DNA of 64,000 bases from positions 62,001-126,000 of the forward strand of contig CANMWT010000001.1 of NCBI GenBank assembly GCA_947501635.1. The letters are read 5' to 3'. The notes beneath the pieces were generated by a model, which had not been told where the DNA came from, did not search any database, and worked only from the letters and a program-made list of their open reading frames with translations. The translations under genes and the position numbers were made by a program. Below, one piece after another: positions 34,168 through 41,791 of the stretch (position 1 is the first letter of the stretch; the number at the start of each line of letters is the position of its first letter). Source of the stretch: an uncultured Roseobacter sp. GTDB taxonomy: Bacteria > Pseudomonadota > Alphaproteobacteria > Rhodobacterales > Rhodobacteraceae.

Positions 34168-35452
34168 TATCGCGCGGCGGGTCTGGAACCACAAATGGAA
34201 GATTGACCCCATTGTCCGTTCCCTGATCGACACGGATTTCTACAAGCTTCTGATGTGCCAGTCGGTTTTTCGAAACAAACCCGACACGCGTGTCACCTTC
34301 AGCCTGATAAACCGATCGACACATGTGCCGCTTGCAGAACTGATCGACGAAGGCGAACTGCGCGAGCAGCTGGACCATATCCGGTCCCTTTCTCTGTCCC
34401 GAGGCGAAAGCACATGGCTGCGCGGGAACACTTTTTATGGTAAACGCCAGATGTTTCGACCCGACTTTATGGAGTGGTTCGAACAACTTCGCTTGCCTCC
34501 TTACAATCTCGAGCGCAAAGGCGATCAGTACGAACTGACATTCGAAGGCAGCTGGCCCGAGGTGATGCTGTGGGAAATACCTGCGCTTGCGGTGTTGATG
34601 GAACTGCGCGGTCGCTCAGTACTCAACCGTATGGGCAAATTCGAACTGCAGGTGCTTTATGCACGTGCCATGACGCGGGTGTGGGAAAAGATCGAGGCGC
34701 TGCGCGGCATTCCTGATTTGTCGATTGCTGACTTTGGCACTCGTCGCCGACACAGCTACCTTTGGCAGGATTGGTGTGTGCAGGCGATGCAGGAAGGACT
34801 GGGTACGGCATTTACCGGCACATCCAACTGCAAGATCGCGATGAACCGCGAGTTGGAAGCCATTGGTACGAACGCGCACGAGCTGCCGATGGTCTATGCC
34901 GCACTGGCAAGCGATGACGCTGCACTTGCGCAGGCACCTTATGACGTCTTGTCGGATTGGCATGACGAGCATGAGGGCAACCTGAGAATTATTCTGCCCG
35001 ATACATTCGGCACCTCCGGATTTCTTGAAAACGCGCCGGACTGGCTGGCCGGTTGGACGGGTATCCGTATCGACAGCGGCGATCCTGCCACAGCCGCCGA
35101 AAAAGCGATCACGTGGTGGCGCGCGCGCGGTGAGGACCCCGGCCAGAAAAGGATCATCTTCAGCGATGGGCTGGACGTTGATAAAATTCGCAGCCTGCAC
35201 CTGCAGTTTGCGGGCCGGGTGCAAGTGTCTTTCGGGTGGGGCACCTTGCTGACGAACGACTTCCGCGGGCTTGTCGGAAATGACGCGCTGGCACCCTTCT
35301 CTCTGGTCTGCAAAGCCGTTGCAGCCAATGGCCGCCCGACTGTGAAACTGTCTGATAACCCCAACAAAGCGATGGGCCCCGCAGCCGAGATCGAGCGATA
35401 CAAACGTGTCTTTGGCGTGGGCGAACAATCCGCACAGGATGTTCTGGTCTGA
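34160..35452 (+). CDS. pncB: Nicotinate phosphoribosyltransferase PncB
   Basis: PncB converts nicotinic acid and PRPP to nicotinate mononucleotide. The 430-residue product has LIDTDFYKLLMCQSVFRNKP near the start, the phosphoribosyl-binding ADFGTRRRHSYLWQDW, FTGTSNCKIAMNRELE and the later GIRIDSGDPATAAEKAI with SDGLDVDKI. The start at 34160 has GGAGGG 5 nt upstream and lies inside the end of pncA; a longer frame from 34082 is a pncA shadow. Confidence 0.95.
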   Translation: MVDIARRVWNHKWKIDPIVRSLIDTDFYKLLMCQSVFRNKPDTRVTFSLINRSTHVPLAELIDEGELREQLDHIRSLSLSRGESTWLRGNTFYGKRQMFRPDFMEWFEQLRLPPYNLERKGDQYELTFEGSWPEVMLWEIPALAVLMELRGRSVLNRMGKFELQVLYARAMTRVWEKIEALRGIPDLSIADFGTRRRHSYLWQDWCVQAMQEGLGTAFTGTSNCKIAMNRELEAIGTNAHELPMVYAALASDDAALAQAPYDVLSDWHDEHEGNLRIILPDTFGTSGFLENAPDWLAGWTGIRIDSGDPATAAEKAITWWRARGEDPGQKRIIFSDGLDVDKIRSLHLQFAGRVQVSFGWGTLLTNDFRGLVGNDALAPFSLVCKAVAANGRPTVKLSDNPNKAMGPAAEIERYKRVFGVGEQSAQDVLV

Positions 35453-35464
35453 CCCGTCCTGCGC

Positions 35465-35496
35465 AAAAAAACGGCTGGTGACCAAGACACCAGCCG
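35465..35496 (-). terminator. Intrinsic terminator for the leftward HTH-protein gene
   Basis: CGGCTGGTG (35472-35480) and CACCAGCCG (35488-35496) form a 9-bp stem with a 7-nt loop. On the minus strand it is followed by seven T (complement of 35465-35471). It ends the gene at 35530 and may also stop pncB read-through. Confidence 0.85.
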
Positions 35497-35529
35497 CATA
35501 AGGCATTCAACGCATGAGGATCAAAGGCG

Positions 35530-35919
35530 CTATGCCACTGGCGGAACGATGACCACCTCTGCCGCCATAGAGCGTACCGTGCTGCCTGTGGCGACAACTT
35601 TTGCGCGGGGATAAATGTGACCGGACCCTTCGGGCAATAGCAAATGCAGCATATCCGCCCTGCGACGGATGCCGACGCCTGTCTTTTTGGCCACTTTGTA
35701 CAAATTGACCATCACAGTCGAGCGGGACCAACCGGTTTCATCCACAAGCTGCTCTGCGGTGCATCCATAGCCGAGCGCATCGATCAGATAGTCTGCAACA
35801 GTGCCTTCGTCGGGCAGGCAGACCTGCGAATGATGGCGCGCAGGGCTGACCAAAACGCGGTCTGCACTGCGCTTGTTCAGCGCTTGCAGCCGGCGATTCT
35901 TAGCCTCTTCAAGTGTCAT
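35530..35919 (-). CDS. Small helix-turn-helix protein, function unknown
   Basis: The 129-residue product has a basic N terminus (MTLEEAKNRRLQALNKRSAD) and a central helix-turn-helix-like segment: YLIDALGYGCTAEQLVDETG then WSRSTVMVNLYKVAKKTGVG, followed by IRRRADMLHLLLPEG. This suggests a DNA-binding or wHTH protein of fewer than 130 residues. I do not recognise the family. The ATG at 35919 has GAGGA 7 nt upstream. It has its own terminator. Confidence 0.65.
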   Translation of the reverse strand: MTLEEAKNRRLQALNKRSADRVLVSPARHHSQVCLPDEGTVADYLIDALGYGCTAEQLVDETGWSRSTVMVNLYKVAKKTGVGIRRRADMLHLLLPEGSGHIYPRAKVVATGSTVRSMAAEVVIVPPVA

Positions 35920-35999
35920 GTTCAAATCCTCATCGTTACCTTACAGGGGCAGAGTATTGCCCGTTACTGATACTGCGCGGCCGGTCTGGCCACGTTCTG

Positions 36000-36329
36000 T
36001 TATTCGTCTTCCAAAACAGCCTCTGGCGCCTCGGCGTCGGCGCTATCTTCATTGATGGTTTGAACTGCGAATTGATCGCTGTTTCGGTTTTCTTGGGGTG
36101 AAACGACTTCCGCACGTGTTGCGTAGACCACTTCTCTGTGCGGGTTGAGCAATGACAGTGTCAACGCGCCACAGGCTTCCGGGCCGAGATGCGCACACGA
36201 GGCGGTACCAGTTTCCGAAAGATATTTGCTGTCGTCTTCGAGCGGGGAGTCAGAAGCTTGGGTGCATCCGGTGGCTGCACACAAAGCCGCAAGGGACGCT
36301 ATCGCGCAGATTCGGAACATCGACACCAT
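36000..36329 (-). CDS. Putative lipoprotein, function unknown
   Basis: The 109-residue product has an N-terminal hydrophobic signal with a possible lipobox ATGC (Cys22), then two further Cys (CAHLGPEACGALTLSLLNPH) and an acidic tail (NEDSADAEAPEAVLEDE). It looks like a small exported lipoprotein. The -3 residue of the lipobox is Ala, which is unusual, so a simple periplasmic protein is possible. GGAG stands 7 nt upstream of the start. No family recognised. Confidence 0.6.
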   Translation of the reverse strand: MVSMFRICAIASLAALCAATGCTQASDSPLEDDSKYLSETGTASCAHLGPEACGALTLSLLNPHREVVYATRAEVVSPQENRNSDQFAVQTINEDSADAEAPEAVLEDE

Positions 36330-36653
36330 TTAACAACTCCACACACCGTGCGGCAAAACAGTGCAAAATCCCGCACCCATCCCCGACACACCGTACTAAC
36401 CCTCCCAACTTACGCCATATTTCTGCTCAAATTCAAATTTTCTCTAATTTCGTTCGCATGCGGGAAACATTTGGTTGAAATTGTTGTGATTGGCCTTTCT
36501 CAGCACGGTTGCCCGACATGGTCAGCTTTCTTAAAATTATCCTAAGGAATTGTAATTGAATGGAAAAAATCAGTCGATAGTCGAGCGTTTAGGGGTGCTG
36601 TGGAAAACTGTTAACTTTCGCCACCGTGCTACGAATCAAGGCGCAGATCCGGC
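36330..36653. other. Intergenic region without visible gene
   Basis: This 324-bp gap between a lipoprotein gene and the end of ackA is AT-rich in its middle. It contains promoter-like stretches for the lipoprotein gene, but no open frame with a ribosome site, no RNA gene I recognise and no clear terminator. Confidence 0.6.
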
Positions 36654-37814
36654 TCAGATCACGGCCTCGGCATCAAGTTGTTCGGCCACAGCCCTTGCCA
36701 TAATGAGCTCTTCATTGGTTGGAATAACGAGTATTTCGGTCCGCCCCGCACCAATTTCTGCGGCATTGTTGGCATTTGCCGCTTCGTCCAGAGACAGTCC
36801 AAGAAAATCCATTCCGTTGATGACCCGCGCTCTGATTTCCGGCGCGTTCTCTCCGACCCCGCCACAAAAGACCAGCGCGTCGATGCCGCCCAGAATAGCG
36901 GCCATAGCTCCCAGTTCGCGCCGGATGCGGAACACATAGTAGCTGATGGCCTGCTCCGCTTCAGGAGCGTCGCTGGCGAGCAGGCTGCGCATGTCGTGGG
37001 TGATGCCAGACAGGCCCTTCAGCCCGCTTTCTTTGAACAGAATATGCGTGATCTCTTCCGAGGTGCGACCCTGATCCAGCATATACAGGATGACCCCCGG
37101 ATCGAGCTGCCCGCATCGCGTGCCCATCGGCAACCCGTCGAGCGCAGTGAAGCCCATGGTCGAACCAACACTTCGCCCATCCCGGATTGCGCACATCGAA
37201 GCCCCATTGCCCAAATGGGCCACCACAAGTTTGCTGGCGCGCAAGGCGGGCCGTTCTTTTGCAAGCGTGCCTGTGATGTAGTCATACGACAGGCCATGAA
37301 ATCCATAGCGCCGCACGCCTTCTTCATAGAAATAACGTGGCAGGGCGAACGTGTCGTTCACCCATGGGTGCCCCTGATGAAATGCCGTATCGAAGCACCC
37401 CACCTGTACGGCCTGCGGGAAAAGCTTTTGTGCGGTTTCGACCATCTGCAAGTTAAAAGGTTGGTGTAGCGGGGCAAGGGTGCTGAATTCGGCCAGGCGT
37501 TTCAAAACCGGTTCGTCAAGACGCAGGGGGGCCGCAAATTCAGTGCCGCCATGCACGATGCGGTGGCCGACACCGACCACTTTGTCCCGTCCCAACTCTG
37601 CGCTGACCGCCTGCAGGATTACTGCTAGCGCGCCTTGGTGATCCATCTGTCCCAGAGGTCGCCGTGTCTTTGGGTGGGTTTGCAGCACCAACTCCGCGTT
37701 CGGGCCCAGTTCCTCTACCTGCCCTTCCAGCAAAAGCTTGGGTTCGCTGCCGTGGGCGTAGATTGAGAACTTGACCGAAGAACTACCTGCATTGAGAGTG
37801 AAGATAAGGCTCAA
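36654..37814 (-). CDS. ackA: Acetate kinase AckA
   Basis: AckA interconverts acetyl phosphate + ADP with acetate + ATP. The 386-residue product has the family signatures LIFTLNAGSSSVKFSIYAHG at the start, VGHRIVHGGTEFAAPLRLD, the substrate site QVGCFDTAFHQ, the HLGNGASMCAIRDGRSVGST phosphate-binding region, and the C-terminal FCGGVGENAPEIRARVI. Length matches the family. No pta or phosphoketolase gene lies beside it. Confidence 0.95.
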   Translation of the reverse strand: MSLIFTLNAGSSSVKFSIYAHGSEPKLLLEGQVEELGPNAELVLQTHPKTRRPLGQMDHQGALAVILQAVSAELGRDKVVGVGHRIVHGGTEFAAPLRLDEPVLKRLAEFSTLAPLHQPFNLQMVETAQKLFPQAVQVGCFDTAFHQGHPWVNDTFALPRYFYEEGVRRYGFHGLSYDYITGTLAKERPALRASKLVVAHLGNGASMCAIRDGRSVGSTMGFTALDGLPMGTRCGQLDPGVILYMLDQGRTSEEITHILFKESGLKGLSGITHDMRSLLASDAPEAEQAISYYVFRIRRELGAMAAILGGIDALVFCGGVGENAPEIRARVINGMDFLGLSLDEAANANNAAEIGAGRTEILVIPTNEELIMARAVAEQLDAEAVI

Positions 37815-38546
37815 GACGCGTTCTTTCTGTTGGATGCGACGGGTCGGTCAAAGGATGCTGCAGCCCCATCAGATGCGGCGCGCAATCGGGTTTTGAGCCT
37901 GGCGTGCACCAGTTTCATGTCCATTCTGTCACGCTATGCGGTTTACCGTGTGGGCGCCAGCTTCGGCGTCTCAGACCACCTGCGACAAAGGCCGTCCACT
38001 GAGCATTTTTCCGAAACAATTGTCTTTTGGGTACCATGCTGTCTCGTCCATCGAAACTAAGAAGTTGTTCGTAAAAAAGGAACAATTAAGCACAAAGAAA
38101 ATTATTGCTTACAATAGTAACGTAATTCCGCGCTGGATTGTGCCTTATGTCACTTTTTTAGCGACAATAGGCTTAATAAAAAATTATTGTTTGCGGCGTA
38201 TTGTTACCTGTCAAAACCGTTTTGTTTCCCGAAATCAAATTGCGATTTACTCTTCCGGAAGTAAGAAATTGGACAGAATTACATCTACCGCAACTTTTAT
38301 GATCATAGCATTTTACGGTGCCATTTTTATGACTGCTTATGTTGAGACGCATTGTAACATGGGCCACTGCCCATGGAGCCCGGAACAAGGGCCGCGCGAT
38401 GGCGGGTCTCACTCAATCGGCGAGGTCGACAAAAGCCGACCCACCACGCAAGCCTGATCGGCGCATCGTAACAAATGAGGACAATCTCAGAGACATCCGC
38501 GCCAGCGGCCGACTTTGTCGCAGCAAAACCAGAGTAGTGTTGGGGA
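37815..38546. other. AT-rich region without convincing gene
   Basis: From about 38045 to 38345 this region is clearly poorer in G+C than its neighbours, with many A/T runs. Only weak reading frames exist (up to 173 codons on the plus strand at 37936-38457), none with a ribosome site or recognisable sequence. A small inverted repeat TTGTTC/GAACAA lies near 38070. It borders the tRNA-derived repeat at 38547 and may be older foreign DNA, while its left end carries the ackA promoter. Confidence 0.55.
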
Positions 38547-38563
38547 TTGGTGCCCAGGAGAGG
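38547..38563. repeat. Attachment-site copy (partial tRNA-Leu 3' end)
   Basis: TTGGTGCCCAGGAGAGG, identical to 39539-39555. It is the complement of the last 16 nt of the tRNA including CCA plus one flanking base; identity stops at both sides. Confidence 0.75.
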
Positions 38564-38631
38564 TTTCAGAACAAGCAAAAGCCTTAAAATTATTTATTTA
38601 TTTACAATTAGTTACGGTTTATGCTTGATTT

Positions 38632-39261
38632 CTATGTTGCGGGAATGGTTGCGGGAATGGTTGCGGGAATGGTTGGTGGCCACTCAACGTCTCGCAAATA
38701 GTCTGAATGCGAAAGCAAGGTCTTGTGGACGCGATAAACCGGTTCTGGCAACTGAACGATAGCCACCTCTATTCCAGCTTTACGCGCTTCCTTCATTGCC
38801 GGGATCATGTCTGTATCGCCGCTTACAAGAATTATTCTGTCTACAGATTTCTTCGCCGAGATTAGGGCGATGTCCAAACCAATTCTCATATCGACGCCCT
38901 TCTGTTCAAAGATGGGCGAGAAATCACTGTCTTTTAAATCGCGCCCTGAAATTGGCACTCGCTTTGGTTTCCAACCTCGGAAACCCAAAGTTCCCCGCCG
39001 AACGGCGAACTTTTCTCTTCGCGACACATCCTCCAACCAAGCATCGTTTGCAGAGAATGATGTGTTGTCACCCGAAACAGGGAGCTTCACTGTGCCCCGA
39101 AATTGAGGGGAGTCGTAGTAGTAGGTGCGCACCAAATACTCGTCCGCAAGGATACAACCTTTCGCGAATTGTTCGATGAAGTCTGGGTTGTATTCAAAGG
39201 TGGAATGCGCGCGGGCCGTCGCGCGAAGGTATCCACCATCTATGAGCAAGAAGCATTTCAT
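38632..39261 (-). CDS. NYN-domain (LabA/DUF88-type) putative nuclease
   Basis: The 209-residue product has a complete NYN/PIN-like fold: the first acidic residue in KCFLLIDGGYLRATARAH, the middle conserved Asp in VDMRIGLDIALISAKKS, and the third acidic cluster in ILVSGDTDMIPAMKEARKAG. NYN proteins are metal-dependent RNases or nucleases, some in defence or RNA turnover. The ATG at 39261 is preferred because homology begins there; the region before it holds a 30-bp palindrome. The C terminus ends in three TIPA repeats. It is the only gene between the tRNA-derived direct repeats. Target and biological role are unknown. Confidence 0.85.
   Translation of the reverse strand: MKCFLLIDGGYLRATARAHSTFEYNPDFIEQFAKGCILADEYLVRTYYYDSPQFRGTVKLPVSGDNTSFSANDAWLEDVSRREKFAVRRGTLGFRGWKPKRVPISGRDLKDSDFSPIFEQKGVDMRIGLDIALISAKKSVDRIILVSGDTDMIPAMKEARKAGIEVAIVQLPEPVYRVHKTLLSHSDYLRDVEWPPTIPATIPATIPAT
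38638..38673. repeat. Three tandem 12-bp repeats at the 3' end of the NYN gene
   Basis: TGCGGGAATGGT occurs three times in a row. On the coding strand this gives T-I-P-A units and is in frame, so the number of copies can change the protein tail without frameshift. Confidence 0.9.
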
Positions 39262-39277
39262 CGCGCCATAATATAAA

Positions 39278-39307
39278 GAGCCTTCGATGTTGCAACATCG
39301 AAGGCTC
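39278..39307. repeat. Perfect 30-bp palindrome before NYN gene
   Basis: GAGCCTTCGATGTTG is followed directly by its exact reverse complement. The palindrome ends 16 nt before the NYN start codon. In the NYN orientation it is followed by a T-rich stretch (CTTTATATTAT). It can be an operator, a leader RNA hairpin, or a terminator for upstream transcription from the tRNA. Confidence 0.9.
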
Positions 39308-39538
39308 AAAAGATTGTCGCCCCGAAAATCGAAGCGTCAGGATTATGAGGCAAATGTAGGTTGTAAAACTTGACAAGTCAATAACGCTACATCCTGACCA
39401 TGGACCTGTTGCAGCGGCTCAACAGTTCCGGATAATCGCGGTAAACAATCGCGAAGTGTTGCGGGTTTTGGTGCTTTTTCGGCTTCGGGAATCGAACCTG
39501 AAAAATCTTCTTCGATAAAATCAATTACTTAGAAAAAT

Positions 39539-39555
39539 TTGGTGCCCAGGAGAGG
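39539..39555. repeat. Attachment-site copy at the tRNA-Leu 3' end
   Basis: TTGGTGCCCAGGAGAGG, the copy inside the intact tRNA-Leu gene, identical to 38547-38563. Confidence 0.75.
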
Positions 39556-39625
39556 ACTCGAACCTCCACGTCCATACGGACACTAGCACCTGAAGCTAGC
39601 GCGTCTACCATTCCGCCACCTGGGC
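39540..39625 (-). tRNA. tRNA-Leu (anticodon CAG)
   Basis: On the minus strand the gene is 86 nt including an encoded CCA. It has a GCCCAGG acceptor strand pairing with CCTGGGC, the D arm TGGCGGAATGGTAGACGC, an anticodon loop with CAG (CTAGCTTCAGGTGCTAG), a long variable arm (TGTCCGTATGGACG) and T arm GGTTCGAGTCC. The variable arm and near identity to known tRNA-Leu(CAG) establish the type. Its 3' end is used as an insertion site. Confidence 0.95.
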
Positions 39626-39785
39626 CGGTGTCGTGGAGCAGGCATGTACGCGCAACCTTTCGGCCTGTCAAACGGAAATTCACCTGCCCCAGAGGTGATC
39701 CGTGATCCCCTGCGCCTATTTGCGCCTTGTCTCGCAACGGGGGGGGCGATACATCATCGGCAGGGCGCGACAAAAGAGGCAAGCG

Positions 39786-40769
39786 ATGTCAAAACTGGTC
39801 ACAATATATGGTGGTTCGGGATTTGTGGGGCGTTATATCGCGCGTCGCATGGCTAAGGCCGGGTGGCGCGTTCGGGTGGCCGTGCGCAGACCTAATGAGG
39901 CGATCTTTGTGAAACCCTACGGCGTAGTGGGACAGGTCGAACCGATTCTATGCAATATCCGCGACGACGCGTCGGTTGCAGCCGCCATGTCGAGCGCGGA
40001 CGCCGTTGTGAACTGCGTTGGTATCCTTGCCGAAGACGGTAAGAACCGTTTCGATAGCGTACAGGCAGAAGGCGCGGGCCGCGTTGCCCGCCTCGCGGCC
40101 GAACAGGGGATCACAAGCATGGTCCATGTGTCGGCGATTGGCGCGGACGAGACTTCTGAAAGCAGCTATGCACGCACAAAGGCACTCGGCGAAGCCGCTG
40201 TTTTGGAGCATATGCCAAACGCGGTGATCTTGCGCCCGTCCATCGTGTTCGGCCCGGAAGATCAGTTCTTTAACCGCTTTGCCGATATGACCAAGCTGGG
40301 CCCTGTGTTGCCGGTTGTCGGGGCGGATACAAAGTTCCAGCCCGTGTACGTGGACGACGTGGCACAGGCCGCAGAGAAAGCGCTGACGCAGGGCGTTGCA
40401 CCGGGCATCTACAGCCTTGGGGGGCCGGATGTGGCCAGTTTCCGCGAGTTGATGGAGATTATGCTGGAAACCATTCACCGCCGCCGGGCTGTGGTAAATA
40501 TTCCGTTCTTTGCTGCAAAGGCTATGGCCTTCGGGTTTGACATGATTCAGATCTTGTCCGCGGGATTGATAAAGAACGGCATGATCACGCGCGACCAGGT
40601 GAAGAACCTTGCGAAGAACAATGTGGTTGGCGATGCCGAGAAAACCTTTGCTGATCTGGGTATCCAGCCCACGACCATGGCGTCGATTTTGCCCGAGTAT
40701 TTGTGGCGCTTCCGTCCGTCCGGTCAGTATGACGCTATCAAGCGATCGGCTAAAAACCTTCGCACTTAG
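39786..40769 (+). CDS. Complex I NDUFA9-subunit-like NAD(P)-binding protein
   Basis: The 327-residue product is an atypical SDR: a Rossmann start TIYGGSGFVGRYIARRMAKA, then VNCVGILAEDGKNRFDSVQA, MVHVSAIGADETSESSYART, and VILRPSIVFGPEDQFFNRFA. This pattern is typical of NDUFA9-like proteins linked to respiratory complex I or of related NAD(P)H-binding quinone-metabolism proteins. The start at 39786 has GAGG upstream. It overlaps uppP tail to tail by 4 nt. Confidence 0.8.
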   Translation: MSKLVTIYGGSGFVGRYIARRMAKAGWRVRVAVRRPNEAIFVKPYGVVGQVEPILCNIRDDASVAAAMSSADAVVNCVGILAEDGKNRFDSVQAEGAGRVARLAAEQGITSMVHVSAIGADETSESSYARTKALGEAAVLEHMPNAVILRPSIVFGPEDQFFNRFADMTKLGPVLPVVGADTKFQPVYVDDVAQAAEKALTQGVAPGIYSLGGPDVASFRELMEIMLETIHRRRAVVNIPFFAAKAMAFGFDMIQILSAGLIKNGMITRDQVKNLAKNNVVGDAEKTFADLGIQPTTMASILPEYLWRFRPSGQYDAIKRSAKNLRT

Positions 40770-41569
40770 GCGTAGGCATAAACTAGCAGTAAGACACCCA
40801 GAAACACTCTGTAGATGACATAGGGTGTAAAGCTGACTGTCCGAAGCAACCGCATCATCAGACTGAGTGCCGCGAGGGCCGCGACGAAGGAAAACAGCAC
40901 CGCGAACAGCGCATCGCGGGCCATCGCCCAGTTTGCCGTGCCAACGACGTCAAGGCTCAGCACCAGACCCGAGGCGATGATGGTCGGGATTGACATGAGC
41001 ATCGACAGTTTTGCGGCACCCTCACGTTCATATCCCAGCTTGCGTGCCGCGGTGATGGTGATGCCGGAACGCGATGTGCCGGGGATCAGCGACAAAACCT
41101 GTGCAAGCCCCATGACCACAGCGTCCTTGATCGTCCAGCGGTCTGCTGTCCGGTCTGTCGCGCCGGTTTTGTCGGCCCAGTAAAGCACAAGTCCGAACAA
41201 CAGCATCGCCCAACCGATGACAGCGACCGAACGCATCGCTTCGTCCAGACCGCTAAGTTTGAGCGCGAGGCCGGCCAAGATGACAGGTACCGTTGCCGCC
41301 GCCAGACAGAGGGCGAGAAAGGCGCCCTGAGTGTCGACTTTGCCGCGCATCAGCCTGAGGGTTCCGCGCGCAGCGACCATCACATCTGCCCGGAAATACA
41401 GGATCACCGCAAACAGCGATCCGACATGCGCCGCGACATCAATGGCGAGCCCCTGATCCTGCTGTCCGGTCAGCGCGGGCAGCAGCACCAGATGGCCGGA
41501 CGAGCTAACGGGAAGGAATTCCGTAAGCCCCTGAATGGCCGCGACCAGCAGAAGATAGAAAAGAGACAT
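40766..41569 (-). CDS. uppP: Undecaprenyl-diphosphatase UppP (BacA)
   Basis: UppP recycles undecaprenyl pyrophosphate, the lipid carrier for peptidoglycan, and gives some resistance to bacitracin. The 267-residue product is a multi-pass membrane protein with both active-site loops: GLTEFLPVSSSGHLVLLP near the start and LSLIPGTSRSGITITAARKL in the middle. Length is normal. It is divergent from gltD. Confidence 0.95.
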   Translation of the reverse strand: MSLFYLLLVAAIQGLTEFLPVSSSGHLVLLPALTGQQDQGLAIDVAAHVGSLFAVILYFRADVMVAARGTLRLMRGKVDTQGAFLALCLAAATVPVILAGLALKLSGLDEAMRSVAVIGWAMLLFGLVLYWADKTGATDRTADRWTIKDAVVMGLAQVLSLIPGTSRSGITITAARKLGYEREGAAKLSMLMSIPTIIASGLVLSLDVVGTANWAMARDALFAVLFSFVAALAALSLMMRLLRTVSFTPYVIYRVFLGVLLLVYAYA

Positions 41570-41636
41570 GCGGGTTCCCGATCAGCCCTATCGATAGCTG
41601 TGGTATAAGCGCAGGGAATCAAATGAAAAGCGCCAA

Positions 41637-41659
41637 TTTAAGTCCGAACCGGACTTAAA
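41637..41659. repeat. 10-bp inverted repeat upstream of gltD
   Basis: TTTAAGTCCG (41637-41646) and CGGACTTAAA (41650-41659) are perfect arms around AAC. It lies in the 222-bp divergent region between uppP and gltD and looks like an operator or a short leader hairpin. Confidence 0.6.
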
Positions 41660-41791
41660 AATACATGACAGAGCGCGCGAAGTCTGATTTTACGTGAAAA
41701 TAATTGCATTTTATGTCAGTATTACTGACTTTATTTCCATTTCAACTTGCCGTAAACGTGCGGCTCTGACGGTTTGGGAAGGATTGCGGAT

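Larger units (their letters stand above)
38547..39555. mobile_element. Mini-island inserted at tRNA-Leu(CAG), with direct-repeat ends
   Basis: The 3' end of the tRNA-Leu gene (39539-39555) is repeated perfectly over 17 bp at 38547-38563. A short direct copy of a tRNA 3' end is the hallmark of integration by a tyrosine recombinase. The 992-bp unit between the copies carries only one gene, a NYN-domain nuclease, and has lower G+C than the flanks. No integrase is present, so it is either a minimal element moved in trans or what remains after deletion of a larger island. Confidence 0.7.

Noticed and set aside
34616-35506. Leftward frame of 296 codons opposite pncB
   Set aside because: Shadow of pncB; no recognisable motif.
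36559-36579. Six-codon frame (MEKISR) after a possible ribosome site
   Set aside because: Too short and not followed by a gene on the same strand; likely chance.
37936-38457. Possible 173-residue protein in the AT-rich region
   Set aside because: No ribosome site, mixed composition with a sharp G+C change inside the frame, no recognisable motif; treated as non-coding.
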